Of a stretch of DNA of 64,000 bases, positions 40,189 through 48,370 are shown one piece after another. Numbering within the stretch: the stretch's first letter is position 1; each line of letters begins with the position of its first letter. The stretch comes from Xanthobacteraceae bacterium. GTDB taxonomy: Bacteria; Pseudomonadota; Alphaproteobacteria; Rhizobiales; Xanthobacteraceae. The notes beneath the pieces were generated by a model. The model searched no databases. It was not told the DNA's origin and worked only from the letters and a program-made list of their open reading frames with translations. The stretch is from positions 1 through 64,000 of the forward strand of contig JARLIY010000032.1 in NCBI GenBank assembly GCA_031291475.1. The letters are read 5' to 3'. The position numbers and the translations under genes were made by a program.

Positions 40189-41157
40189 TTACAGGGTAGG
40201 CTGCCACTCGACCGGAACGTGTTCGTAGCCGCTTGCCGTCTTGACCAGATGACCGCAGGCCGGGAAGGGGAAGTGATAGCCGGTCACCAGCATGCGATCG
40301 GCGGCGGCGCGATCGAACAGTTTCTTGCGTGTCGCGACCGCAGCATCGCCGTCGATATCAAAGGCGGCCTGCCAATCGGGATGGCGCGCGAACACAGCGG
40401 GATGCTGCGCGGTATCGCCGAGCACGAGGAGCGACTTGTCTCCGGAGTGGATGGCGAACACCGCGTGACCCGGTGTGTGACCCGGCGCCGCCAGCGTGGC
40501 GATGCCGGGCGCGACGTCCGTGCCGGGCTCGAAACGCGTAACGTTTTTTGCGATGTCGGCGAAGATGCGCCGCTGATTGCGGAAGGCGAGTTTTAACTCC
40601 GGCGGCGCTGCATTCAAGTTGGCGTCGTCCATCCAAAAATTCCATTCCGCGTCCGGCACCGCGATCTCGGCATTGGGGAAGACGAGGCCGTTGTCCTTGT
40701 CCTTGATGCCGTTGATGTGGTCGGGATGAAAATGCGAGATGACAATGAGGTCGATCGCCTTCGGGTCGATCGCGGCGGCGACAAGATTATCGCGCAGGAC
40801 GCCGGCTGAGGACGCGATCTGGCCGCCGGTGCCGGTATCGATGAGAACGAGCTTGTTGCCGGTGTTGACGACGAGCGTGGTGAACGGCGTCGCCAGCTTG
40901 TCGGCCGGCATGAAGGCATCGGCGAGCGCCCCCTCGACTTCGTGGAAGGGCGCGTTACGGATGAACTTGTCGGTGATCGGCCGGTACCAGATACCGTCAT
41001 AAAGCGCGGTCAGCTCGAAAGTACCAATGCGATAGCGGTAAATGCCCGGCGTCTCTCTGCCGGCCGGCGGCGCGGCCGCCGCTGCTGGACCGGCGCGTGC
41101 CACAAGCGCGGCAGACGCCGATCTGGCGAGCAGCGTGCGGCGAGTCAGGGGTGTCAT
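40189..41157 (-). CDS. Exported MBL-fold metallo-hydrolase
   Basis: A 322-residue metallo-beta-lactamase-fold protein. The zinc motif HFHPDHINGIKD (HxHxDH), GHTPGHAVFAIH and LGDTAQHP are present. The start at 41157 gives a twin-arginine signal (MTPLTRRTLLARSASAALVA), so it is exported folded to the periplasm. The sequence type resembles AHL-lactonase or alkyl-hydrolase-like members; substrate is unknown. Confidence 0.88.
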   Translation of the reverse strand: MTPLTRRTLLARSASAALVARAGPAAAAAPPAGRETPGIYRYRIGTFELTALYDGIWYRPITDKFIRNAPFHEVEGALADAFMPADKLATPFTTLVVNTGNKLVLIDTGTGGQIASSAGVLRDNLVAAAIDPKAIDLIVISHFHPDHINGIKDKDNGLVFPNAEIAVPDAEWNFWMDDANLNAAPPELKLAFRNQRRIFADIAKNVTRFEPGTDVAPGIATLAAPGHTPGHAVFAIHSGDKSLLVLGDTAQHPAVFARHPDWQAAFDIDGDAAVATRKKLFDRAAADRMLVTGYHFPFPACGHLVKTASGYEHVPVEWQPTL

Positions 41158-41271
41158 GGCGCTGGCCGGTCGCCGCAATCAATGGCAACGGTCGGCTTGG
41201 CACCAGGCGCTGCAGGCTTGAGGTGTCTTGCGCTAGGCATTCTCCGCGCACCATCTATCGCAGGCCGCAAC

Positions 41272-41370
41272 TCATCGCGCATTGGCGGCAAAGGCTTGAA
41301 TGCTCGTAAACGGCGCCGCGATCGACACGATCAGAATGGCGACCGCAAGCAGAGCGTGGGCGCTTTTCAT
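41272..41370 (-). CDS. Small exported peptide (32 aa)
   Basis: MKSAHALLAVAILIVSIAAP followed by FTSIQAFAANAR. It is essentially a signal peptide with an AFA cleavage site and four or five mature residues. A GGGAGACATGAA region precedes the ATG. Such very short exported or membrane peptides are common in Bradyrhizobium. It was read from the DNA directly. Confidence 0.45.
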   Translation of the reverse strand: MKSAHALLAVAILIVSIAAPFTSIQAFAANAR

Positions 41371-41419
41371 TTCATGTCTCCCGTTTCTTCGCGAGGCGTC
41401 AATGCGGACTGACCGCGGT

Positions 41420-41641
41420 TCATCGGCTCAGGACTTTTGCGCGTGCTTGTGTTTCACCGGTTTGGCCGGATGTGGGGGCTTGGCGGTGTGCTTTGCCCCC
41501 GTATCCGGGCGCTGGCTGTCCGTAATCGATACCCCAACCGGGACCCATTCCTCCGCCCATGCCGCCGCCCGCGCCCATAGCCCAGGCGCTCGGGGCTGGC
41601 GCAACCAGGCAAGCGACAAGCAGTATTCCGGCGACTCTCAT
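41420..41641 (-). CDS. Small exported Gly/Met-rich protein
   Basis: A 73-residue protein with a signal peptide (MRVAGILLVACLVAPAPSAW) and a mature segment rich in Gly and Met (MGAGGGMGGGMGPGWGIDYG). AGAGGAAC lies upstream. Met/Gly/His-rich exported peptides often bind copper; this is inference. Confidence 0.5.
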   Translation of the reverse strand: MRVAGILLVACLVAPAPSAWAMGAGGGMGGGMGPGWGIDYGQPAPGYGGKAHRQAPTSGQTGETQARAKVLSR

Positions 41642-41700
41642 TTTCGTGGGCTTGTTCCTCTCGTTGGCGCACGGACGGATATGTCGCGGCGATTGTAGCG

Positions 41701-41790
41701 TGGTGCCGGGTGCCCGTTTTCTTTAAACCCCGTGGAGCCACTCAGTCTCACGCTATTCCTTGGCGATCTCAAGGCCGCGTGAAGGCCTTC
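41701..41790 (+). repeat. Dispersed intergenic repeat (TGGTGCCGGGTGCCCGTTT family), copy 1
   Basis: The first 19 bp are identical to 44881-44899, and the end (CTTGGCGATCTCAAGGCCGCGT) is similar to 44943-44964 and to 43924-43948. The middle parts differ. Confidence 0.6.
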
Positions 41791-41841
41791 GCGCCTGTTG
41801 CTAATCTTACCCAGTGACTTAGGCTTAAGCGGGTTCGAGCG

Positions 41842-42078
41842 ATGGGGGCGTCAATGCGCTCAGGTCTGATTCAGTTATTGATGTTAGCTGGACTTTCTTT
41901 ACCAGCCTGGGCGGAGCCCGCCGTAGCTTCATCCCCGTGCTTAAACCCTATTCTTTCGAGCGAACCGGACCTCGTAGCTCGAGACGTGCATTTTGTTGTG
42001 GCTCCCGATAAGCGATCAGTCGCCGTTACGTTTTGCGTCGCCTCGCGGTCAACATCGCCAAGCTGCCGGAGATGCTGA
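41842..42078 (+). pseudogene. Hybrid frame: exported-protein start joined to small-family remnant
   Basis: The frame starts with a signal peptide (MRSGLIQLLMLAGLSLPAWA from 41854) and about 40 mature residues with SSEPDLVARDVHFVVAPDKR. Near its end a different frame (42039-42092) reads RLAVNIAKLPEMLMSKP, which is the usual C-terminus of the PPPW small-protein family found at 52435. I read this as a decayed junction; the exported part may be an intact fragment of another gene. Confidence 0.4.
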
Positions 42079-42161
42079 TGAGCAAGCCGTAACAGGTTGA
42101 CGCAGATCACGATTCGATTTGCTTTTGTTGCTGAGAATGAATAAGAAAGCGGGAGGTACAG

Positions 42162-42515
42162 GTGAGTTTGCTAACTAGGTTCAAATCAGATGAGAAACTT
42201 CAAGCTGAGGCACTAGACATCCTGACGGAGATAATACGTCGCGATCTGCTGACCGTATCAGCATCTATCACTGATCCGCCCATTTCTCTCTCGTGTCGTG
42301 TTCGAGAAGCGATTATCGCGGGCAGTCGAAGCGCCGCCCAAAAGGAGATCACGACACAAACGCTTACTGACGAGCCGGTCAAGAAGAAAGGCGGACCGGG
42401 AATCGAGTTGTTACTAAGTCAGGTATTTAGATTGCCTCCTGACGAAGAGGCGCAAGTCCGCGCGAGCTTGGCGCGCACTAAACTTGATGGCGAGCTCCCC
42501 GAAACTATTTCATGA
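42162..42515 (+). CDS. Hypothetical 117-aa protein
   Basis: It begins with GTG at 42162 behind GGGAGG. The protein (VSLLTRFKSDEKLQAEALDI, then a mixed helical part ending KLDGELPETIS) is regular and lacks low-complexity stretches. I do not recognise the family. It lies between two remnants of the PPPW family in an otherwise decayed region. Confidence 0.5.
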   Translation: MSLLTRFKSDEKLQAEALDILTEIIRRDLLTVSASITDPPISLSCRVREAIIAGSRSAAQKEITTQTLTDEPVKKKGGPGIELLLSQVFRLPPDEEAQVRASLARTKLDGELPETIS

Positions 42516-42522
42516 CGGCGTG

Positions 42523-42669
42523 ATGGACGTAAGACCGATCCAGCGGCGATCCCCGTGTGCCGCACGCCGCTTCCCGCCGCCGTGGACGCTCGACGAGGCG
42601 AACGACGCCTGCTTCATCGTGCGCGATCACAACGGTCAGGCGCTCGCCTACGTCTACCTTCGAGGATGA
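42523..42669 (+). pseudogene. Truncated PPPW-family protein (N-terminal part)
   Basis: The frame encodes RRFPPPWTLDEANDACFIVR and DHNGQALAYVY, then ends abruptly (LRG, stop). The same segment is followed at 52435 by FEDEPGRQTAAKLLSKDEARR, the normal continuation. The copy here has therefore lost its second half. I know the family as short proteins of unknown function abundant in Bradyrhizobium. Confidence 0.65.
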
Positions 42670-42880
42670 ACTGGGTCGTGTTCAGGCTCGCCAAGCCGGA
42701 GGTCCTGTTTGAATAATGATCTGCTCACGGCGCACCACCGTAGATTTCGTAGGCGTCTCTAAGGTCTTCCAGGGTCCGTAATTGCAGTGTCCTCTTTACC
42801 CGAAAGCGGACAGGCGCCGGGCCGGTCGTGCCCTTGCCCGGCGCCATCAATAGCAGCCCTGCCGGTTCGAATAACGGTCG

Positions 42881-43090
42881 CTATTGCGGTTTGGGTTCTG
42901 GTTTCATCATCTGTTGGTGATGATGATGATGGTGGTGGTGGTGGTGGTGATGATGGTGGACGACCATCTTCTCGGCCGGCATGGCGTCCTTCTTCTCGGC
43001 CGGCGGCGCGGCCTTATTGTCCTGCGCAAAGGCAGGGACGGCGAGGCCGAGCGAAACGACGGCCGCCAGGGCGATAGCAAACTTATTCAT
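42881..43090 (-). CDS. Exported poly-histidine peptide
   Basis: A 69-residue protein: signal peptide MNKFAIALAAVVSLGLAVPA cut near AFAQ, a Lys/Ala/Pro spacer (DNKAAPPAEKKDAMPAEKM), then fourteen consecutive histidines (encoded by mixed CAC and CAT codons) and QQMMKPEPKPQ. An AGGAG site lies upstream. The His tract would bind Ni, Zn, Co or Cu in the periplasm. No metal transporter is adjacent. The tract could also vary in length by slippage. Confidence 0.75.
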   Translation of the reverse strand: MNKFAIALAAVVSLGLAVPAFAQDNKAAPPAEKKDAMPAEKMVVHHHHHHHHHHHHHHQQMMKPEPKPQ

Positions 43091-43307
43091 AGAACTCCTC
43101 CTAAGCGGTGACTAACTACACGTGACCTGTAGGCAGAAACAAAATTTTGGTCAATTAAGTTTGGCTGGATTAATAGTCATTCATCGCAAGCGCACGCGGG
43201 TTCGGCTGAGGCGAGACATGCGGGCTACCGCCGGGTGAGCCTTCCCCCAGCTCGATTGACGGTCTTGCCCTCATGGTTCTGAAGCGACGCCTGCCTACCG
43301 CTACCGC

Positions 43308-43376
43308 TATGGCAAAATTGACCGCCATCTGCCGCACCTCGTCCTTGGTGAGCAGCTTCGCCGCTGATCGGCGCGG
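43308..43376 (-). pseudogene. Fragment of the PPPW family (C-terminal part)
   Basis: On the minus strand the frame reads RRSAAKLLTKDEVRQMAVNF, matching the second half of the PPPW family (AAKLLSKDEARRI in the copy at 52435). Neither the N-terminus nor the usual end follows. It is a third decayed copy in this accessory stretch. Confidence 0.5.
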
Positions 43377-43431
43377 GCCACAAGACCTGCGGCTGGACTC
43401 GGTGTGACCGGCAGAGGTCCAATGCGGGCCC

Positions 43432-43695
43432 ATGAAACGCCGCGCCGCACGCACCACGCTTGGCGACCTACACCGCGCGACGCCGTGGGTGTGGCTGCAT
43501 TGCGAACGCTGCCAGCATTACTCGCCGCTCGCCTGCGCCGTTCCCGTCATCCGTTGGGGCGCTGATACGTCGAGCGACAAGCTGCGGCGGTGCGCTCGCT
43601 GCACACCATGCGGCCGATTGGGCGCGACGATCCAGCGTCCCAGTTGGGGCGGCGCCGATGTCGGCTTCATGCCGTTTCCGACGACTGCCCCGTAG
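43432..43695 (+). CDS. Small zinc-ribbon-like protein
   Basis: An 87-residue protein beginning MKRRAARTTLGDLHRATPWV, with cysteine pairs in LHCERCQHY (C-x2-C) and RRCARCTPCGR (C-x2-C-x2-C), then a tail with PSWGGADVGFMPFP. The two pairs could form one zinc ribbon. I recall similar short proteins (TLGDL....W..C..C......A) in Bradyrhizobium-like genomes. Ribosome site is weak. Confidence 0.55.
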   Translation: MKRRAARTTLGDLHRATPWVWLHCERCQHYSPLACAVPVIRWGADTSSDKLRRCARCTPCGRLGATIQRPSWGGADVGFMPFPTTAP

Positions 43696-43751
43696 CGTCG
43701 GGGCCGACCGCCGCGTAGTCTCGGCAAGACGCTCATTAAAGGCGGCCGTTG

Positions 43752-43901
43752 ATGTGGAAGTGGGTACTTCTCGTGCTGGTCCTCTCTTCGCCCGCGTCTG
43801 TGGAAGCACAGGGGCGCACTTTCGGCGGCTACAAGTGCACTTTAGATTGCAGTGGCCATAGTGCGGGCTACGAATGGGCCGAACGCCGTCCCCCCGACTG
43901 A
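43752..43901 (+). pseudogene. Truncated exported GYxWAE-type protein
   Basis: Fifty codons: signal peptide MWKWVLLVLVLSSPASVEAQ, then FGGYKCTLDCSGHSAGYEWA and ERRPPD. The mature part fits a small family with a C...C.GH..GY.WAE motif that normally continues for another 20-30 residues with further Cys. The end is therefore likely lost. Read from the DNA directly. Confidence 0.5.
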
Positions 43902-43994
43902 AATCATTAGCTTTACTTTGATGCTTGGTGCTCTCAAGGCCGCCTAGACGCCGCCGCTTCGATAGGTTCGATCGCATTTTTAGGAGGAATACCC

Positions 43995-44855
43995 ATGGCA
44001 ACAATTAGCGACGTTTCAATCATCAATTGGAACACGGCTGAAGCCAAACCTGTCGCATCCGGGCTTGAAAGGACGATCTGTAGCCAAGGTCTGTGTGGTT
44101 CGAAGACGCTGACGGTCTACCAGCGAACGGTGCTGGAAGGTCGTCAGTTCGACGTCCAAGCAGGCGACGACTACCACCTTGTCTACGTCATCGAGACGCC
44201 GAAAGAGGGCATCATCAGCTTCAACGAGAAGTCGCACGCAGCCGAGGAAGGTGCCGGCGTGCTTCTCGCCCCAGGCGAATCGGCACGATTTGAGGCGTCC
44301 GGATCGAAGCTCGAGCTGCTTCACATGGTGACGCCTAAGCCTCCCGCTGCCGTCGAAGAGGGAATGCCCGGCGGGTCGGGATATTCCTTCAATCGCAAGA
44401 CGCTCCGCCCTCTCAGTGACGCCAGCGGAGGCCGTGTGCGTCGCTTCTGCGCCGAGTCCACCGTCAGACTTCTCGATGGCAGCAGGCTAACGCCAACCAA
44501 TGCCATTCAGGCGGGCGAGATGCGCTATCACGAAGGCGGATCGTCACCCTATCATCGGCACGTCGGCACCAGCGCCAACCCCGCCGGCGCCTCCCACTGC
44601 TACATCACGTTCAAGGGCCGTGGCGTGGTCCAAGTTGGGGATACGACCCAGGAACTCCAACCCGGCACGCTCGTGTATTTCCCCCCGGGCGTACCGCATC
44701 GACTTCGTGCCCACGGCGGTCCTCTCGACTACTTCGAGATCCAGGCTTGGCGGAGCTTCAAGACCGACGTGCTCAGCGAGGAGCCGCTGGGACTCAAGTG
44801 GTACTATGACGCCGTGACACCGGGTGCCGCGCGGGTGGAGTGGGACCAGAGCTAA
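43995..44855 (+). CDS. Bicupin-fold protein
   Basis: A 286-residue protein with two cupin barrels. The C-terminal one has plausible metal ligands (SPYHRHVG, then HCYITFKGRGVVQVGDTTQE and YFPPGVPHRL); the N-terminal one is poorer in His. AGGAGG precedes the ATG. Fold suggests a dioxygenase or isomerase acting on a small molecule; substrate unknown. It stands alone among repeats. Confidence 0.8.
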   Translation: MATISDVSIINWNTAEAKPVASGLERTICSQGLCGSKTLTVYQRTVLEGRQFDVQAGDDYHLVYVIETPKEGIISFNEKSHAAEEGAGVLLAPGESARFEASGSKLELLHMVTPKPPAAVEEGMPGGSGYSFNRKTLRPLSDASGGRVRRFCAESTVRLLDGSRLTPTNAIQAGEMRYHEGGSSPYHRHVGTSANPAGASHCYITFKGRGVVQVGDTTQELQPGTLVYFPPGVPHRLRAHGGPLDYFEIQAWRSFKTDVLSEEPLGLKWYYDAVTPGAARVEWDQS

Positions 44856-44880
44856 CGAAACGGTCTCCGGAAAATTTTAT

Positions 44881-44968
44881 TGGTGCCGGGTGCCCGTTTC
44901 CCTCAGACCCCCCGATTGATCGGATTGAGTTTTTTCTGTGTCTTGGCGCGCTCAAGGCTGCGTAAACC
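44881..44968 (+). repeat. Dispersed intergenic repeat (TGGTGCCGGGTGCCCGTTT family), copy 2
   Basis: The first 19 bp match 41701-41719 exactly. The middle (TTGATCGGATTGAGTTTTTT) resembles 15848-15867, and the end resembles 41760-41780. It follows the bicupin gene. Confidence 0.6.
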
Positions 44969-45016
44969 ATCAGCCTTGGTTGCTCGAAGCCGAACCGGCG
45001 GCTATGCGATGTTCCG

Positions 45017-45574
45017 ATGAACACGGCACCGACGCCATTCCCGAATATCGATCAGCTCATCAAGGCGAAGATCGCCGTCATCGCGGCAACAATCAGCGAG
45101 CAGCAGCTCGGGCTTGTCCACCACCGTCCCGAGGCGTCGGCTCAACCCGCGCGATGTTTCGAGAACGTCGATCGCAAGGTCGCCCAGGATGGCGGCCGTA
45201 TACAATTCGGCTGGACCTTTCATCACCGCTACGTCGAACGGATTCCCGGCCCAGGATATCTGTTCGTGACGCACCACGCCGTCTGGCATGCGCCCGACGG
45301 TCAACTGATCGATGTCGGGCAGTATCCCGACCGCAAGCATCATCCGCTGGCGCCGGGCGGCAGCATCCTGTTTCTCGTCGACGACAAGGCGCGGCCGGTC
45401 AGAACGGAGAACTTGGTCGCGCCGTTGCCACTTCGCTTTTTCGCGCTCGCGGAAGATAGGGAACTCGCGGCCTATGTCGCGAAACTCAATGACGACGAGC
45501 AGGAAGAATGCGGGAAGATTTACGCCGGGGCTGAAGAGGAGGAGGAGGAGGAGAGCGGCGGAAACGTCAGGTGA
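45017..45574 (+). CDS. Hypothetical protein with acidic tail
   Basis: A 185-residue protein (MNTAPTPFPNIDQLIKAKIA), with a beta-rich middle (GRIQFGWTFHHRYVERIPGP, FVTHHAVWHAPDGQLIDVGQ) and a closing run of glutamates (GAEEEEEEESGG). I do not recognise the family. Several histidines in the middle (HHR, THH, WH) could form a metal site. Start at 45017 is the first suitable ATG. Confidence 0.6.
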   Translation: MNTAPTPFPNIDQLIKAKIAVIAATISEQQLGLVHHRPEASAQPARCFENVDRKVAQDGGRIQFGWTFHHRYVERIPGPGYLFVTHHAVWHAPDGQLIDVGQYPDRKHHPLAPGGSILFLVDDKARPVRTENLVAPLPLRFFALAEDRELAAYVAKLNDDEQEECGKIYAGAEEEEEEESGGNVR

Positions 45575-45632
45575 CCCTACTCATTCCCCGGCGAGAAGGC
45601 CCCGTCCAAAAAGCCATAAGGGGAGGACCGGA

Positions 45633-46031
45633 ATGCTCAGCAGACCGCTTCTTGGTATTTGCATTTGGCTCATGGGGCCTGGTGCTGTGCCCGCGCTGGC
45701 GATGAACTGCCCGACATCGGAATACGACCAAGTCGAACAGCGCGTGACGGATGCGCTCACCTGCGACGCTTCGATGCGATTGCTCATGGCGTGCCAGCTT
45801 GGCTCTAGCGGCGATGTCGCTTTAAGCCTGATCGTGATCAAGAAATGCGAGGGTGATTTCTTAGTGTCGCTGACCGACCGCGCGCGGCGCGACTACGAGC
45901 GTAAGGTCGGTACTTGTGGGGATAAATTCGCCAACGAGAGCGGCACCCTCTTCCAATCAATAAGGGCAATTTGCGCGGCCGACGTTGCGCACGCCTATGC
46001 CATCCGGGCCGCCAAGGCCAAGAAGCAATAG
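45633..46031 (+). CDS. Exported 132-aa protein
   Basis: Start at 45633 with GGGGAGGACC upstream. Signal peptide MLSRPLLGICIWLMGPGAVP is cut near ALA. The mature part has six Cys (MNCPTSE, LTCDAS, LMACQLG, KKCEGD, GTCGDK, RAICAAD), likely three disulfides. Periplasmic protein of unknown function. It is 58 bp after the acidic-tail gene and may be co-transcribed. Confidence 0.65.
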   Translation: MLSRPLLGICIWLMGPGAVPALAMNCPTSEYDQVEQRVTDALTCDASMRLLMACQLGSSGDVALSLIVIKKCEGDFLVSLTDRARRDYERKVGTCGDKFANESGTLFQSIRAICAADVAHAYAIRAAKAKKQ

Positions 46032-46045
46032 CGGTCGTAATCGCC

Positions 46046-46162
46046 CTACCTGTCGGCGATTGCGGAGAGTGTATCTGGGGACAGCGTCAGTACCTCAGTC
46101 GTCACTGCTGCACCCGTTAACAAGACGAAGGCAACAATGACCAGTGCCAAGAACTTGCTCAT
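46046..46162 (-). CDS. Small membrane/exported peptide (38 aa)
   Basis: MSKFLALVIVAFVLLTGAAV followed by TTEVLTLSPDTLSAIADR. One hydrophobic segment or signal peptide; a GAGGCGAGC site lies upstream. It is similar in style to the 32-aa peptide at 41272. Read directly from the DNA. Confidence 0.4.
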   Translation of the reverse strand: MSKFLALVIVAFVLLTGAAVTTEVLTLSPDTLSAIADR

Positions 46163-46260
46163 GCTCGCCTCATGTCCGACGTTTCGCATTGTCAGCATCA
46201 CGGCCGCGCGGCGATGTGATTGGTGTCACAGGATTTACGCTCCCGGCGGATGGAATAAAG

Positions 46261-46743
46261 ATGCCGCGAGGTGGTGCTCGTCAGGGACCAGGCCGACCGC
46301 CGGGTAGCCGCGGCGAAACGGCAAAGATCATTCAGCAAGCTGCCGAAGACGGCGTACTGCCTCTGAAGATCATGCTCGACAATCTGCGCATCTACACCAA
46401 GCAGGCGGACGAGCTGACAGAGCTGCTTGATGGCGGCGTGCCGGCGCCCACTGGCGAGGATGGCGCCGCCAATGCCGGCGAAGCACGAGCGGCGATCATC
46501 GAGGCCATCGGCCAGGTGGTCGGTCTCCGCAAACTCGCCGGCGAGGAAGCCGCTCGCGCCGCGCCCTATTGCCATCCGCGGCAAGGAGTGCTCGCCGAAG
46601 AAGGCGGCACCGAGGAAATGATGCCGCTCGCCGACCGCATCGCGTACTACACGCGGCGGGACGAGATTGCCGTTGTCGGCGACAATGTGGTCGAGTTGAA
46701 GCCTTGCGGTGATCAGTCGACCGACCCGGGCGGGTCGCTGTAA
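46261..46743 (+). CDS. Phage-type small DNA-associated protein
   Basis: A 160-residue protein beginning MPRGGARQGPGRPPGSRGET, the typical start of prophage small-terminase-like or DUF5681-like proteins, then helices (VLPLKIMLDNLRIYTKQADE) and AARAAPYCHPRQGVL, a segment shared with such proteins (AAPYxHPRL). It is isolated from any other phage gene and so is probably a remnant. Start at 46261 has GGATGGA upstream. Confidence 0.65.
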   Translation: MPRGGARQGPGRPPGSRGETAKIIQQAAEDGVLPLKIMLDNLRIYTKQADELTELLDGGVPAPTGEDGAANAGEARAAIIEAIGQVVGLRKLAGEEAARAAPYCHPRQGVLAEEGGTEEMMPLADRIAYYTRRDEIAVVGDNVVELKPCGDQSTDPGGSL

Positions 46744-46792
46744 CCGAAGCCGGAACAAAAGCCCCACCCAATACGCACCCTTCGAAAAGGGC

Positions 46793-47134
46793 TCATGAGC
46801 CTTCGAGCTCAAGTGATTTCGGAGGTCTGAAGTGCTGATTTTCGCTGGGGCGAGGATCGAACTTAGCGAGAGTGCCTGAACCGAGACACTTTATCTTCGC
46901 GGTGTAGTGCGCGCAGTAACGAGAGCCTTCATACAGTGAGCGCGAGTATGTACGAGCGTGCGCGAGTAAATGTCGTCGACCAGCTTTGTTGTAATGCAGA
47001 CGGACCATTAGATGACAGAAAGGACATTCTGCATTGAGAGGGTGAAGCTGCTGCCTTCCAAGCAGCTTTATGAGCTCGATGACCCATACGGATAGAATGC
47101 GCATGGTCGCCTCGTTGTGTTCTCCGACTGCCAA
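46793..47134 (-). CDS. Small zinc-finger-like protein
   Basis: A 113-residue protein with CPFCHLMVRLHYNKAGRRHL, GSRYCAHYTAKIKCLGSG and FDPRPSENQHF. The C-x2-C/H-x3-H spacing resembles a C2H2 finger. I recall relatives in Bradyrhizobium-type accessory regions; function is unknown. Start could be 47134 or the Met at 47104. Confidence 0.5.
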   Translation of the reverse strand: MAVGEHNEATMRILSVWVIELIKLLGRQQLHPLNAECPFCHLMVRLHYNKAGRRHLLAHARTYSRSLYEGSRYCAHYTAKIKCLGSGTLAKFDPRPSENQHFRPPKSLELEGS

Positions 47135-47226
47135 GAGCGTGCCATTGGCAGATGCCTCAGGTAAAATGGAGGCGAAGCCGTGGCGAGGTTAGGGCGTTAG
47201 GTGCCGCGTCGCGAGGGAAGGAGCCC

Positions 47227-47325
47227 ATGACTGAGGAGTGCTACCGGCATTCCCAGTTGAGCATGAACTCGCCCGGCGGTCGAATGTTTGCCGCTTCCCT
47301 TTGTGAAGGGTCGTCGTTGCCGTGA
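47227..47325 (+). CDS. 32-aa upstream ORF coupled to the MpaB-type gene
   Basis: MTEECYRHSQLSMNSPGGRM and on, ending at TGA that overlaps the GTG start of the next gene (GTGA). GGGAAGGAGCCC precedes its ATG, whereas the MpaB gene lacks a good site of its own. I infer that translation of the short frame delivers ribosomes to the GTG. Confidence 0.45.
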   Translation: MTEECYRHSQLSMNSPGGRMFAASLCEGSSLP

Positions 47326-48218
47326 CTACGCCGATCATCCTGCCTTGGCCGTTCCAGAGCAGCTTGGAGGCTGCAACGCGGGCGCTGCTGGCTAACGATC
47401 GATCTTACATCGATTTCTTGCGACCGGCCGGGGAGGACGCGCTTGTCTCGCCCGACTCTGTCTCATGGCGCGTGTTCAAGAACCCGTTGTCGCTGTTCAT
47501 CGGAGGCATCACTGCCGTCATCATGGAACTTGCCGAACCGCGGGTGCGGGCTGGCGTGTGGGAGCACACGACTTTTCGCAAGGATCCAATCGCGCGGCTA
47601 CAGCGGACAGGGCTCGCGGCCATGGTGACAATCTACGGTGCCCGCAGCACGGCCGAGGCCATGATAGCCCGCGTGCGGCGAATGCACGACAAGATCGCAG
47701 GCACGACACCATCGGGTGAAGCGTATTGCGCCAACGACCCCGAGCTTCTGAACTGGGTTCACGGTACGGCAGCATACGGCTTTCTTCAAGCTTACCACGC
47801 GTATGTGCGGCCGCTGTCTCTGTCGGAGCGCGACCGTTACTATGCGGAAGGTATTCAGGCCGCGGCTCTTTACGGCGCCATAGGCGCGCCGACATCTGAA
47901 GCCGATCTTGAAATGCTGTTTCATGCGACGGCTGGTCGGCTAGAACGCTCTGACATTGTGTTCGAGTTTCTCGCGATCATGCGTTCGGTGCCCATTCTGC
48001 CGCTGCTGCTGAGGCCCATTCAGCATCTGCTGGTACGGGCTGCCGTTGATCTGACGCCTTTTTGGTTGCGAACGATCTTGGGGCTCAACGGGCACGGCTT
48101 GCGGCCTTGGGAAGCCAAGGTGGTCCGGGAGGCAGGGGCCTTCGCAGACCGCCTTGTGCTGGAATCTCATCCAGCCGTTCAGGCCAGTCGGCGATTGGGC
48201 CTTCCGGCCGCAAGCTGA
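47322..48218 (+). CDS. MpaB-type oxygenase family protein (DUF2236)
   Basis: A 298-residue protein of the DUF2236 family of haem-binding latex-clearing/MpaB-like oxygenases. Family features: SVSWRVFKNPLSLFIGGITA, VMELAEPRVRAGVWEHTTF, RTGLAAMVTIYGARSTAEAM, and DPELLNWVHGTAAYGFLQAY with the WVHG histidine. It begins with GTG overlapping the upstream short frame. Substrate unknown. Confidence 0.88.
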   Translation: MTTPIILPWPFQSSLEAATRALLANDRSYIDFLRPAGEDALVSPDSVSWRVFKNPLSLFIGGITAVIMELAEPRVRAGVWEHTTFRKDPIARLQRTGLAAMVTIYGARSTAEAMIARVRRMHDKIAGTTPSGEAYCANDPELLNWVHGTAAYGFLQAYHAYVRPLSLSERDRYYAEGIQAAALYGAIGAPTSEADLEMLFHATAGRLERSDIVFEFLAIMRSVPILPLLLRPIQHLLVRAAVDLTPFWLRTILGLNGHGLRPWEAKVVREAGAFADRLVLESHPAVQASRRLGLPAAS

Positions 48219-48370
48219 TAACATTCGCACGATGCCGCCGTGAGGCCGCGCCGATTAAGTATTGTCACGTGCCGGCGGCCGCGTGCTGGATACACCGATG
48301 AACCGGCCGCGAGGACAGTCGAGGTTGGCTAACGGGCGGTTAGATATCGTGCACCAGTTCAATACGGCTC

